Shown: piece after piece, positions 40,949 through 49,305 of the stretch | Layout: each line of letters begins with the position of its first letter | Numbering within the stretch: position 1 is the first letter of the stretch | DNA from: JAHFTW01 sp038046785 | Lineage (GTDB): Archaea; Thermoplasmatota; E2; JACPAO01; JAHFTW01 | Assembly: GCA_038046785.1 (NCBI GenBank) | Contig: JBBSVM010000003.1 | Location: 248,001 to 312,000, forward strand | Length of the DNA: 64,000 bases | Reading direction: 5' to 3' | Notes under the pieces: generated by a model | Told to the model about the DNA's origin: nothing | Seen by the model: only the letters and a program-made list of their open reading frames with translations | The model's database searches: none | Made by a program: the position numbers and the translations under genes

Positions 40949-42718
40949 TTAGGAGCTTGCCGGGTCGAGGCGCGCCTCGAGGCTCCACTGCGCCTCCGTG
41001 TCGGTGGCAACCGTCGCCGGGCCGAGCGTCGCGTCGCCCGCGTCCAGGAGCGTGAACTCGACGCTGGGCTCCCCTCCGCCCGTCCGCGTCGCGGCGGTGA
41101 GGGTCAGTTCGCCGCGACCGGTCCCGTCGCTGGAGCCTTCCCGGCTGGCGAGGACGCCGAGCGTGTCGCGCAGCGTGACACGGAACCGGTCGGGGCCATT
41201 GGCCGCCCCAGGCAGCGTGCCGGGCGGGGTGCCATCCGTCCAGCGCAGCGTGGCGGTGACGTTGCCTGCCGTCGCGTTGAGGCGCAGCGGTTGCGTGAGG
41301 ACGCGACCCTCCACTGCGATGCCCTCCCAGCTTCCCAGGTTGATGGTTCCCGGCGGTGGCGACTCGACGACGATGCCTCCCACCGTTCCCGCCACCACGC
41401 CGCCCACGACGAGCAGCGGAACCAGAAGGAGGGCGACGACGGCGCCTGCCGCTCCCGCCCGCCGCCGCTCCGGTTTCGGGGTCAAGATGCGTGCGTAGAG
41501 GAGGAACGCGGCGACGGTGAGGATGCCGATGGAACAGAGGATGGACCAGAAGAGGCTGGGACGCGCCATGCCATCCACCAGGTTGCCGTAGAGCGCGCCG
41601 CCGACGATGGGGCCAACGAAGAAACCCAGGAAAATCGGCAGGAAGCCATAGCCTTGGTAGATGGCGACCTGGCCGGGCGGGGCGATGCGGCTGACGTAGC
41701 TCAGGAAGCCGGGATACGCCAGCACCTCGCCGACGGCGCTGAGGGCGATGCCGATGAGGAGTGCGGGGAGGGTTCGGACGAAGCCGATGAGGATGAAGCC
41801 GCAGACGAAGAGGGCGATGCCGATCGTCATCATGCGCACCGGGTCGCGGCGCGATGCGAAGCCGCCAAGCGGAATGCCGAGGAAGATGATGAGGAGCGGG
41901 CTGATGGATTGCTGCAGGCTAGCGGGGAACCAGTCGGGAAGTGGAACGAAGCTCGCGACGTAGGGGGTGAGGAAGGAGAAGTTCATGCTGTAGAGGAACC
42001 AGAATCCAGAGAAGATGGCGAGTAATCCGATGAAGCGGCCATTCTGGAACACGGTGGCGAGCGGTCGGAACGCGGAGGCGAGCGAGGCGTCGGCGCGGCG
42101 TGCGACGGGATTGCGAAACAGCAGCAGAACCATGACCAGGTCGGCGGCGAGCACGGCGGCGCCAAGCAGGAACGCGGCGCGGTAATCGGTCCCCAGCGTT
42201 GCGATGAGGACCGGCCCGAGGAAGCCGCCGATGTTGATGCCGGTGTAGTAAACGCTGTAACCGAACGTCCGCCGCTCGGGGGCGGTGACGTAGGCGATGG
42301 CGGCGGCGGTAAGCGGCTTGAACAGGCCAGCGCCGACGCCGACCAGGACGATGCCGGCTACCAACGCGGTCGGTTCGGGAACAAGCCCAATCAGGGTGAA
42401 ACCGGAGGCGTAGCAGACGAAGGCGGTTGCCATGACCGTCTTGAAGCCGAATTTCTCGCCAAGCGGCCCGGCCAGCAGCGACATGAGATAGGGCAGCGGC
42501 AGGAGGATGCCGGTGAGGAGGCCGATGAGGGCGGCGCTGTAGTCGAGGCTGCGCAGGTAGAGGCCAAAAACGGAGAGGACGCCGTAGTAGGCGAGCCGTT
42601 CGAGGAGTTCCGAAACGTTGACGACCGCGAACTGACCCACGGAGGTTTTCACGTCGTCTTGCGCGGCCACGGCGCCGCCTTGGGCAGGAGCGGCAAAGAG
42701 GTTCCGGTTTTCGCCCAT
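40949..42718 (-). CDS. POT/PTR-like MFS transporter with extra C-terminal beta domain
   Basis: 589 aa. Residues ~25-425 are a 12-helix MFS protein; helix 1 has SELLERLAYYGVLSVF, close to the ExxER-YYG signature of proton-coupled oligopeptide transporters, and VYYTGINIGGFLGPVLI fits the second POT motif. After helix 12 and an Arg-rich stretch comes one more membrane helix (AVVALLLVPLLVVGGVVAGT) and a ~140-residue extracytoplasmic beta-rich domain. That appendage is unusual for MFS. Adjacent to a Pro-peptidase gene on the same strand, which suits peptide uptake and breakdown. Confidence 0.88.
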   Translation of the reverse strand: MGENRNLFAAPAQGGAVAAQDDVKTSVGQFAVVNVSELLERLAYYGVLSVFGLYLRSLDYSAALIGLLTGILLPLPYLMSLLAGPLGEKFGFKTVMATAFVCYASGFTLIGLVPEPTALVAGIVLVGVGAGLFKPLTAAAIAYVTAPERRTFGYSVYYTGINIGGFLGPVLIATLGTDYRAAFLLGAAVLAADLVMVLLLFRNPVARRADASLASAFRPLATVFQNGRFIGLLAIFSGFWFLYSMNFSFLTPYVASFVPLPDWFPASLQQSISPLLIIFLGIPLGGFASRRDPVRMMTIGIALFVCGFILIGFVRTLPALLIGIALSAVGEVLAYPGFLSYVSRIAPPGQVAIYQGYGFLPIFLGFFVGPIVGGALYGNLVDGMARPSLFWSILCSIGILTVAAFLLYARILTPKPERRRAGAAGAVVALLLVPLLVVGGVVAGTVGGIVVESPPPGTINLGSWEGIAVEGRVLTQPLRLNATAGNVTATLRWTDGTPPGTLPGAANGPDRFRVTLRDTLGVLASREGSSDGTGRGELTLTAATRTGGGEPSVEFTLLDAGDATLGPATVATDTEAQWSLEARLDPASS

Positions 42719-42750
42719 GCCAGCACCCTGCGCGGCTCAGTGCAACATGA

Positions 42751-43176
42751 TCAGACCGGCGTCGCTTTTCGGTGCGGCTTGAAGAATGTCTCATCCACCG
42801 CAACGGTGGCCAAAGCAAGGACAAGACCCCAAAAGGCAACAGGCAGCATCCAAGCCCCGGAGGCGAGGCCGTAGGCGAGGAAGTTCATTGACAAGACGAA
42901 CGAGTAGAGGATGTTCATCGCGACGAGGGCGCTGCGCAGGTAGGGCTTCTCCATCGGATCGAGCGCGACGGCAACGAAAACCAGCACCAGGGCGGCCAAT
43001 TTCGCCACCACGAGGCCCGCACCGCCGCCTGCGAGCGCCCACCGCATGACGGGATTGGCCTCCACGGTTCCGGGCTGTGCCAGGGCGAGAAGTGTGGAGA
43101 GCGTGTCGAACACCTGCAGGACCGCGAGGAGCAGGATGCTGAACTTGAGAGACCACAACCGTGTGAGATAGTCCAA
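42751..43176 (-). CDS. Small membrane protein, DUF5658-like
   Basis: 141 aa, four membrane helices. The N-terminal part has VLQVFDTLSTLLALAQPGTVEANPVMRW, with the D-x-x-(S/T)T and E-x-NP features of DUF5658-type proteins (only 20-residue parts are conserved by eye). Begins about 30 bp upstream of the transporter gene on the same strand, so likely co-transcribed. Function unknown. Confidence 0.65.
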   Translation of the reverse strand: MDYLTRLWSLKFSILLLAVLQVFDTLSTLLALAQPGTVEANPVMRWALAGGGAGLVVAKLAALVLVFVAVALDPMEKPYLRSALVAMNILYSFVLSMNFLAYGLASGAWMLPVAFWGLVLALATVAVDETFFKPHRKATPV

Positions 43177-43304
43177 GGCCGCACTCCATTGCTCTTGGCG
43201 AGGTTAACATTTCTCGTCAGGGAGAGGCAAACCATGTTTGTCCCTCAACGACGGCCGGGCTGGCGACCGCGCCGTTCAAGTCGGGGCGGCGGGTCGCAGC
43301 TTCG

Positions 43305-44372
43305 ATGACCCTGCGCGGGCCCAGCCCGACCCCGAAAGAACTGGGGTTCCAGATGCCCGCCGAGTGGGAGCCGCAGGAATCGGTCTGGCTGGTCTGGCCG
43401 CGCGACCCACTCACCTGGCCCGACCGCGTGGAGCAGGCGCGCGCCACCTTTCTCACCGCGATGCGGCACATCACGCCGCACCAGCGCGTTGACCTGGTCG
43501 TCCACCGCGACCTTCTTGCCGATGCCCAAGCGGCGGTCACCGGAGCCGGCCTGCGCAACGTGGCGTTCCACGGCGTGGACCACCAGGACTCCTGGATTCG
43601 CGACTACGGCCCCATCTACTTGACGCGCGGCCAGGGCGCTCAGCGGGAGCGCATGGCGGTGCGCTTTGGCTTCAACGCCTGGGGCAACAAATACGAATCC
43701 CTGCTCAAGGACCAGGGCGTCATCGCGCAGCTCGGCGCCGCCATCGCGGCGCCGCTTCAGTCCGTGGAGATGGTATTGGAGGGCGGCTCCCTCGATGTCG
43801 ATGGGCAGGGGACGCTGCTCACGACGAAGCAGTGCCTTCTCAACGAGAACCGCAACCCCGACATGACGCAGGATACCATCGAGGCGAACCTGAAGGCGTA
43901 CCTCGGCGTGGACAAAATTCTCTGGCTCGGTGACGGCATCGAGGGGGACGACACCGACGGCCACGTGGATGACATCAGCCGCTTCGTCGCCCCCGGCGTC
44001 GTGGCAACCTGCGTCGAAGAGGACCCAAACCATCCCAACTTCAAGCCGCTCGACGACAACCTCTGGGCGCTGCAGAACATGACCGACGCGCGCGGCCGGC
44101 CGCTGCGCATCGTCCAGCTTCCGATGCCCAAAGACATCCTCGCCGAGGGCGAGGTGCTGCCCGCATCGCATGGCAACTTCCTCATCACCAACGGCGCCGT
44201 TTTGATGCCCGCCTTCGGTGGTGCCTCCGACGAGGTTGCCCAGCGGCGCCTGCAGCAGTGCTTCAAGGACCGGCCTGTGGTGAAGTTGCCCTGCGCCGAC
44301 CTGGTGTGGGGCATGGGGGCCATCCACTGCTTGTCCCAACAGATGCCGGCGGGGATGCCGGCGCGGCTCTGA
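43305..44372 (+). CDS. aguA: Agmatine deiminase
   Basis: 355 aa, guanidino-group-modifying superfamily (beta/alpha propeller). Converts agmatine to N-carbamoylputrescine and ammonia. Shows MPAEWEPQESVWLVWP at the start, DSWIRDYGPIYL, EGGSLDVDGQGTLLTT, GIEGDDTDGHVDD with the catalytic His, and WGMGAIHCLSQQ with the nucleophile Cys. With the amidase at 37601 it completes putrescine synthesis from agmatine. Stop overlaps the possible ATG 44372 of the next frame. Confidence 0.95.
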   Translation: MTLRGPSPTPKELGFQMPAEWEPQESVWLVWPRDPLTWPDRVEQARATFLTAMRHITPHQRVDLVVHRDLLADAQAAVTGAGLRNVAFHGVDHQDSWIRDYGPIYLTRGQGAQRERMAVRFGFNAWGNKYESLLKDQGVIAQLGAAIAAPLQSVEMVLEGGSLDVDGQGTLLTTKQCLLNENRNPDMTQDTIEANLKAYLGVDKILWLGDGIEGDDTDGHVDDISRFVAPGVVATCVEEDPNHPNFKPLDDNLWALQNMTDARGRPLRIVQLPMPKDILAEGEVLPASHGNFLITNGAVLMPAFGGASDEVAQRRLQQCFKDRPVVKLPCADLVWGMGAIHCLSQQMPAGMPARL

Positions 44373-44402
44373 TGCGAATCATTTCTTCACTCGCCCATCA
44401 CC

Positions 44403-44408
44403 TTTATC
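44403..44408 (+). promoter_or_regulatory. TATA-like box for the secreted protein at 44432
   Basis: TTTATC centred 26-27 nt before the GTG at 44432, within a short AT-rich island; supports a leaderless GTG start over ATG 44372. Confidence 0.5.
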
Positions 44409-44431
44409 TCAAACCGAGCCGAGTCGCAGCC

Positions 44432-45652
44432 GTGCGCGGCTTCCTTCTCATCCTGCTCGTTCTTCCGGCGGTGGCCGCGGAACCGACGACGCTGTTCGTG
44501 CACACCGACGACTGGTTCGATGACGGAGTTCTCGCAACGCAAGAGCCGCCTGAGGAATGGATAGCCGATGTTGGCTACTCCTCTGGATTGCTCACCAACA
44601 CCTGCCTTCCCGACGGCCTGCCGGTGGCCTCTCCGAACCATCAGAGCTGGACATCCTGGAGTTCACCAACGGGGGTGCGGTATGAGACCAATCAGGATGG
44701 CGACCTGTATGTTTGGGGTACACGCGGCCTTGCCGCCAACATGAGCCTCGCCAGCGGAACGCTCCACTGGTATCTCTCGACGTTCCTTGAAGACGCAGTG
44801 CCGAGCCCAGGTGCGAATTCTGACGCCGAACTTCCCCTCGTCCCAGCGCTCCGACTTGATACGACCCTCTATCTTGCCCCCAACGATTTTGGCCTTGAGG
44901 CACCACCAGAAGGATCGGCCGCCTTCGCCACCGGCTCCGTTGGTCCCTTGACTCTCGCAGCCGACGCCACGACTGGGGCGAACCACACCATGGTTGGAGA
45001 GCGCCACGTCTACCATGTCGCCATCCCGCTCACGTTCACGCAAAACGATTTGGATGTCGGGACACCCAACAGCTATGGGGCCGGCCGCGCCATCGTGCTT
45101 GAGGTGTCGGTGCGCCACGACGTTGCCTGCCCGGCGGGTTCAGGCACCCTCAAGACACCAACCGTTCGAGCCCACTCGAGCCCTGGTCTGCGCCCCCGAT
45201 TGGAGTTGGAAGCGGACAACCCGATTCGCCTGTCGTACCAGAGTACCCGCATATTGGACGACGCTATGGTTTTCCGTGCCGAGTACAACAGTGCATGGGG
45301 CAAATACGACATTGACCCGCTCTCCCTTACCCTCGACGTGAAGCGACCGGACGGCCAAACGATTCCCGTCTGGCTCGCCTCGAACGGAACCGCTCTTTAC
45401 CACGAACACTCTCCGCGCGACCGCCTTGGCGGAGCAGGCCCACTGGAAGCGGCCTGGGTCTGGAACACCACTGCGCCGCCGCCCGGAACCTACACTCTCG
45501 CCTTCCACGCCGCCACGCTCGACGGCCTCCACGTCGGAACCGACATCGACTCCTTCACCATCGATGCCCAACCGTCACCGGACGCCGGGCCTCTCCTTCT
45601 GGTTCTCCTCGCCGGTTGCGGATTGCTGGCGCGGCGTGGCAAGAAGTCTTGA
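44432..45652 (+). CDS. Secreted protein with C-terminal anchor tail
   Basis: 406 aa from GTG 44432: signal MRGFLLILLVLPAVAAE. Alternative ATG 44372 adds 20 residues before the signal. The body is beta-rich, acidic and Thr-rich, with several Trp/Tyr strands (LHWYLSTFLEDA, RHVYHVAIPLTFTQND), likely tandem Ig-like or jelly-roll domains. It ends SPDAGPLLLVLLAGCGLLARRGKKS, a hydrophobic helix plus basic end as in PGF-CTERM-type anchors. Slightly AT-richer than its neighbours. No function assigned. Confidence 0.75.
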   Translation: MRGFLLILLVLPAVAAEPTTLFVHTDDWFDDGVLATQEPPEEWIADVGYSSGLLTNTCLPDGLPVASPNHQSWTSWSSPTGVRYETNQDGDLYVWGTRGLAANMSLASGTLHWYLSTFLEDAVPSPGANSDAELPLVPALRLDTTLYLAPNDFGLEAPPEGSAAFATGSVGPLTLAADATTGANHTMVGERHVYHVAIPLTFTQNDLDVGTPNSYGAGRAIVLEVSVRHDVACPAGSGTLKTPTVRAHSSPGLRPRLELEADNPIRLSYQSTRILDDAMVFRAEYNSAWGKYDIDPLSLTLDVKRPDGQTIPVWLASNGTALYHEHSPRDRLGGAGPLEAAWVWNTTAPPPGTYTLAFHAATLDGLHVGTDIDSFTIDAQPSPDAGPLLLVLLAGCGLLARRGKKS

Positions 45653-45674
45653 ACAACCGGGTGGCCGCACCGGT

Positions 45675-45904
45675 ATGCGCTTCCGGACGGTCACCCTCGT
45701 GGCCTCGCTGTCCTGATTGTCGCGAGTGCCACGGTGGGTGCCGCCTACACGCTGCGCGGCGGCTCCGACGAGTGCCGTCCCGCCGTCGAGCGCTGCGCCG
45801 CGCAGGAGTGCGACCCGCGCCGCCCCGCCTGCACCGAGCAGCAGTCGAACGAGCGGCTGCGGCGCTACTGTGCCGAGAACCCGTGCGATGCGAAATGCCG
45901 TTGA
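45675..45904 (+). pseudogene. Frameshifted small Cys-rich secreted protein
   Basis: ATG 45675 opens MRFRTVTLVASL, which stops at 45716. In a different frame, the sequence from about 45711 continues LIVASATVGAAYTLRGG and then a Cys-rich domain (DECRPAVERCAAQECDP ... RRYCAENPCDAKCR) to the stop at 45904. Joined by a one-base shift near 45711 they give a ~75-aa protein with a signal anchor and eight Cys. Either a real frameshift, a programmed one, or a sequencing error. Confidence 0.6.
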
Positions 45905-45968
45905 CCATGGGTTCCGCCCCTGTTTCTTGAGGGGCTGATTTCAAGAACACCCCGGGCGTCGCTCCGGC

Positions 45969-47420
45969 ATGGCCCACCTGAGCGCATCCTACTCCATCAC
46001 GCTTCGGCTGCAGATTGACAACAAGCCGGGCATGCTCGGCAAGATTGCCACCCGCATCGGCGAACTGGGCGGCTCGATTGGCGCCATTGACATGGTGCGC
46101 ACCGAGAAAGGCGGCGCCATCCTGGTGCGCGACATCACGGTGGACTGCTCCTCGGAAGAGCACGCCGCAAACGTCCAGAACGGCCTCAACGCGATGGATG
46201 GCGTCACCGTCGCTGCCGTCTCCGACCGCGTCTTCCTTGCCCACCTCGGCGGCAAGATTTCCGTCTCCAGCAAGATTCCTCTGCGCACCCGCGACGACCT
46301 CTCGATTGCCTATACGCCGGGTGTTGCCCGCGTCTGCTGGGCCATCGCCAAGGACAAGTCCGCCTCGCACAACCTCACCATTCGCAAGAACACCGTCGCC
46401 GTCGTCTCCGACGGCTCGGCCATTCTCGGCATCGGCAACCTTGGCCCCGAAGCGGCCATGCCGGTCATGGAGGGCAAAGCGCAGCTGTTCAAGGAGTTCG
46501 CCGGCGTGGATGCCTTCCCGCTCTGCATCGACGTCCACGACGTCGAAGGCATCGTCGCCTTCGTCAAGGCGGTCGCTCCCACATTTGGCGGCATCAACTT
46601 GGAGGACATCGCGGCCCCCAAGTGCTTCGAAATCGAGCGCCGCCTCAAGGCCGAACTCGACATCCCCGTCTTCCACGACGACCAGCACGGCACCGCCATC
46701 GTCATGCTGGCAGCACTCACGAACGCCCTCAAGATTGTCAAGAAGGACCTCTCCAAGGTCAAGATTGTCGTGAGTGGCGTCGGCGCCTCCGGCACGGCCT
46801 GCACCAAAATCATGCTCGCCGCCGGTGCCAAGGACATCATCGGCGTGGACTCGAAGGCGATTGTCAGCCTGGACCGCACCGACTTGAACCCGGAGAAGCT
46901 CGAGTACGCCAAACTCACCAACCCGCGCAAGCTCTCCGGTACGCTGCGCGACGCTCTGAAGGGCGCCGACGTCTTCGTCGGCCTCAGCGCCAAAGGGCTG
47001 CTGAAGCGCGCCGACATCCTCACCATGGGCAAGTCCCCCATCGTCTTCGCGATGGCGAACCCCGACCCGGAAATCTCGCCCGAAGAGGCTGGCGACTCCG
47101 TGGCGGTCATGGCGACCGGCCGCAGCGACTACCCCAACCAGATCAACAACGTCCTCGCCTTCCCCGGCGTCTTCCGCGGCGCCCTCGATGCGCAGGCCAC
47201 CGACATCAACGAGGAGATGAAGGTGGCCGCCGCCCAGGCCATCGCGAGCTTGGTGGCCCCGGAGGAGCTGTCGCCCGATTACATCATCCCGAGCACGTTC
47301 AACCCCAAGGTTGGTCCCACCGTTGCGAAGGCCGTGAAAGAGGCGGCCATCCGGACGGGCATCTGCCGCAAGAAATCGGCGGTGGGCGCGCCGGTGGCGA
47401 TGGAACACGTTCAGGGCTGA
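45969..47420 (+). CDS. NAD(P)-dependent malic enzyme with N-terminal ACT domain
   Basis: 483 aa. Residues ~1-90 are an ACT domain (SITLRLQIDNKPGMLGKIAT), a small-molecule regulatory module. The catalytic part follows with the Tyr in IAYTPGVARVC, metal-binding EDIAAPKCFEIE, VFHDDQHGTAIV, and nucleotide-binding VVSGVGASGTACTKIM. Decarboxylates malate to pyruvate. ACT-malic enzyme fusions are known in bacteria and archaea; the effector is probably an amino acid. Ends in a 10-bp overlap with the convergent membrane-protein gene. Confidence 0.95.
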   Translation: MAHLSASYSITLRLQIDNKPGMLGKIATRIGELGGSIGAIDMVRTEKGGAILVRDITVDCSSEEHAANVQNGLNAMDGVTVAAVSDRVFLAHLGGKISVSSKIPLRTRDDLSIAYTPGVARVCWAIAKDKSASHNLTIRKNTVAVVSDGSAILGIGNLGPEAAMPVMEGKAQLFKEFAGVDAFPLCIDVHDVEGIVAFVKAVAPTFGGINLEDIAAPKCFEIERRLKAELDIPVFHDDQHGTAIVMLAALTNALKIVKKDLSKVKIVVSGVGASGTACTKIMLAAGAKDIIGVDSKAIVSLDRTDLNPEKLEYAKLTNPRKLSGTLRDALKGADVFVGLSAKGLLKRADILTMGKSPIVFAMANPDPEISPEEAGDSVAVMATGRSDYPNQINNVLAFPGVFRGALDAQATDINEEMKVAAAQAIASLVAPEELSPDYIIPSTFNPKVGPTVAKAVKEAAIRTGICRKKSAVGAPVAMEHVQG

Positions 47421-47920
47421 GGCTTGGTCCCGAACCGGCTTGCGACGGCGAGGCACGCCGCAACGACCGCCATCCCCCACCCCAGCAGCGGCGACCCGGT
47501 AACAACGCTGGGGTCGCCGGTGACGTTGTCGGTGTAGGTGCGCATCCCCCAGAACGGAAATTCGACAGGCCAGAGCCAAGCAGCAGCGCAGGAAGCGGCA
47601 AGGAGAACGGCGGCAAGGGCAGCGTCGCGGCGGAACCGGGCTGGTTCGTGACGCCAACTCGCCGCCGCAACGCGCACAAACAACAGCAGCGCGGCTACCA
47701 CGACGAGGCCCGTGGAGAGCCAGACCGCCCAGGAGTGCGCCACTTCCGGGTTGCCGCCCCACAACCGGACGGCGGGAACCAGCTCACCGGAGACGTCGCC
47801 CAGGCTCGCGGTGAGCCCCCACCAAGGCAGGAGGAGACTGGTGACTGCAGCGAGGAAGGCGGCGATGGCGAACCGGTTGGCGCGGCGCAGCGGCGGTGTT
47901 CCCTCAGGCGCTTCGGCCAC
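47411..47920 (-). CDS. Membrane protein, four helices
   Basis: 169 aa from GTG 47920; the frame continues upstream but there only as a shadow of plus-strand genes. Helices near residues 17-35 (FAIAAFLAAVTSLLLPWWG), 60-80, 95-115 and 145-165, with a Trp-rich loop WPVEFPFWGMRTYTDN. No motif recognised. Convergent with malic enzyme and divergent from the small gene at 47990. Confidence 0.6.
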   Translation of the reverse strand: MAEAPEGTPPLRRANRFAIAAFLAAVTSLLLPWWGLTASLGDVSGELVPAVRLWGGNPEVAHSWAVWLSTGLVVVAALLLFVRVAAASWRHEPARFRRDAALAAVLLAASCAAAWLWPVEFPFWGMRTYTDNVTGDPSVVTGSPLLGWGMAVVAACLAVASRFGTKPQP

Positions 47921-47989
47921 GTTGGAGCAAGCTCTGGCTGCACCATGAGGGTTGCGAAGCGCCAAGAACCGGGTCGCACTCACGCCGTC

Positions 47990-48220
47990 ATGGGCGTAGA
48001 ACTGACCGGCAGCGTGGCGGGGACGGGAGCCAAGATGAAGGCGGAGTTGGGCGATGGCGTCGTCAGTTTCCGCGGCGCGTTCAAGGCGGAGGTGCCGTTC
48101 AAGGAGATTGTCGCCGAATCGCGCGGCTCCCTGCTCATGCTCACGGTGCGGGGCCACGTGGTGAGCTTGGCGGCAGGCAGCAAGGCGGCATCGATGGCGG
48201 CGAAAATCCGCGCCGGCTGA
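47990..48220 (+). CDS. Small beta-rich protein of unknown function
   Basis: 76 aa from ATG 47990 (an in-frame ATG at 47945 is possible). Pattern: VSFRGAFKAEVPFKEIV, then GSLLMLTVRGHVVSLAAGSKAASMAAKIRAG, a short beta-barrel-like fold seen beside DUF1801 genes in many genomes. The next three genes are DUF1801 paralogues, so this is likely part of that neighbourhood. Confidence 0.6.
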   Translation: MGVELTGSVAGTGAKMKAELGDGVVSFRGAFKAEVPFKEIVAESRGSLLMLTVRGHVVSLAAGSKAASMAAKIRAG

Positions 48221-48280
48221 TGACTGGAGGTCGACGGTCGGGCCGTCATTTTCATGAAGGCGCGGCCAGCTCCCTTGTCC

Positions 48281-48730
48281 ATGCCAAGCAAGACAACAAG
48301 CAAGAAGGCGCCGCCCGCAAGCAAGCCGAAGCCCGCCGCGAAACCAGCAACGAAGGCGGCTGCCAAACCGAAACCCTCCGCGGACAAGCCGGACTGGCGC
48401 CCCGAAACCCTTGCCCGCGTGCGCAAACTCATCGCCGCCGCCGCTCCCGACGCGGTCGAGGAAGTCAAGTGGAGAAAACCCTCGAACGGAATGGCGGGCG
48501 TTGCCACCTGGTCGCTTGCTGGACTCCTCTGCACCGGCGAGACGTACAAGGACAAGGTCAAACTCACCTTCGCGCGCGGCGCCGCCCTTGCCGACCCGGC
48601 GGGCTTGTTCAACGCCGCCGACACGGGAGCCACCCGGCGCGCGGTGGACCTCCGCGAAGGCGACAAACTCGACGAGAAAGCGTTCAAAGCGCTCATCCGG
48701 GCCGCGGTGGAGTTCAACGCCTCTCGCTGA
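48281..48730 (+). CDS. DUF1801-family protein with H1-like N-terminal tail
   Basis: 149 aa from ATG 48281; ATG 48254 is an alternative, but a CATTTTC element at 48247-48253 suits the later start. A ~35-residue Lys/Ala/Pro tail (KPKPAAKPATKAAAKPKPS) precedes a DUF1801 domain with RVRKLIAAAAPDAVEEVKW and KVKLTFARGAALADP. DUF1801 folds as a YdhG/frataxin-like sandwich with unclear function. First of three tandem paralogues. Confidence 0.8.
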   Translation: MPSKTTSKKAPPASKPKPAAKPATKAAAKPKPSADKPDWRPETLARVRKLIAAAAPDAVEEVKWRKPSNGMAGVATWSLAGLLCTGETYKDKVKLTFARGAALADPAGLFNAADTGATRRAVDLREGDKLDEKAFKALIRAAVEFNASR

Positions 48731-48751
48731 GTGCCTGGCGCTCGCCAGCAT

Positions 48752-48758
48752 CATAAAG
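48752..48758 (+). promoter_or_regulatory. TATA-like box for the second DUF1801 gene
   Basis: CATAAAG is centred 24 nt before GTG 48779, the spacing for a leaderless transcript; it selects 48779 over GTG 48731. Confidence 0.5.
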
Positions 48759-48778
48759 CACCCGGCCCATCGTGGTGC

Positions 48779-49303
48779 GTGCCCGGAAAACCGAAGCCCG
48801 CGACCAAATCCAAACCCCGATCGCAGCGTGTTCCTGCTGCCAAATCCGCAACCAGCGCTGCCAAACCGGTCAAGACCAGCAAGCCGGTTCAAATCAAGAC
48901 GCGGCCCAACGACGCCAGCGTCGAGGCGTTCCTCAACGCCGTCCCGGAAGCGCAGAAGCGGAAAGACAGTTTCGTGATTTTGAACATGATGAAGAAGGCG
49001 AGCGGCGAGGCGCCGAAGATGTGGGGAAGTTCGCTCATCGGGTTCGGCAACGTGCGGTTGAAGAGCCCTGCTACGGGCCGGGAGGTGGACTGGCTGCGCA
49101 TTGGTTTCGCCCCGCGCAAAGCCAATCTCTCCCTCTACATCACGGGGGACATCCAGAAACACGCGGTGGCGCTCAAGAAATTGGGCAAGCACAAGACCGG
49201 CGTCGGCTGCCTCTACATCAACAGACTCGAGGACGTTGACCTGAAGGTTCTGGAAGGAATGATTGCCGCGTCGTTGAAGACCGGATTCACGGGAAAGGTG
49301 TAA
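48779..49303 (+). CDS. DUF1801-family protein with H1-like N-terminal tail
   Basis: 174 aa. Basic tail (KPKPATKSKPRSQRVPAAKS) then a DUF1801 domain: DASVEAFLNAVPEAQKRKDS, MMKKASGEAPKMWGSSLIG, and LGKHKTGVGCLYINRLEDVD near the end. More typical of the family than the first paralogue, with the MWGxSxIGFG phrase. GTG 48779 start is set by the TATA-like box. Followed after 2 bp by the third paralogue. Confidence 0.9.
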   Translation: MPGKPKPATKSKPRSQRVPAAKSATSAAKPVKTSKPVQIKTRPNDASVEAFLNAVPEAQKRKDSFVILNMMKKASGEAPKMWGSSLIGFGNVRLKSPATGREVDWLRIGFAPRKANLSLYITGDIQKHAVALKKLGKHKTGVGCLYINRLEDVDLKVLEGMIAASLKTGFTGKV

Positions 49304-49305
49304 GC

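Noticed and set aside
46622..48220. A 532-codon plus-strand frame overlapping the malic enzyme gene
   Set aside because: Everything before ~47945 is a shadow of malic enzyme and the minus-strand membrane protein; only the last ~76 codons form a plausible protein.
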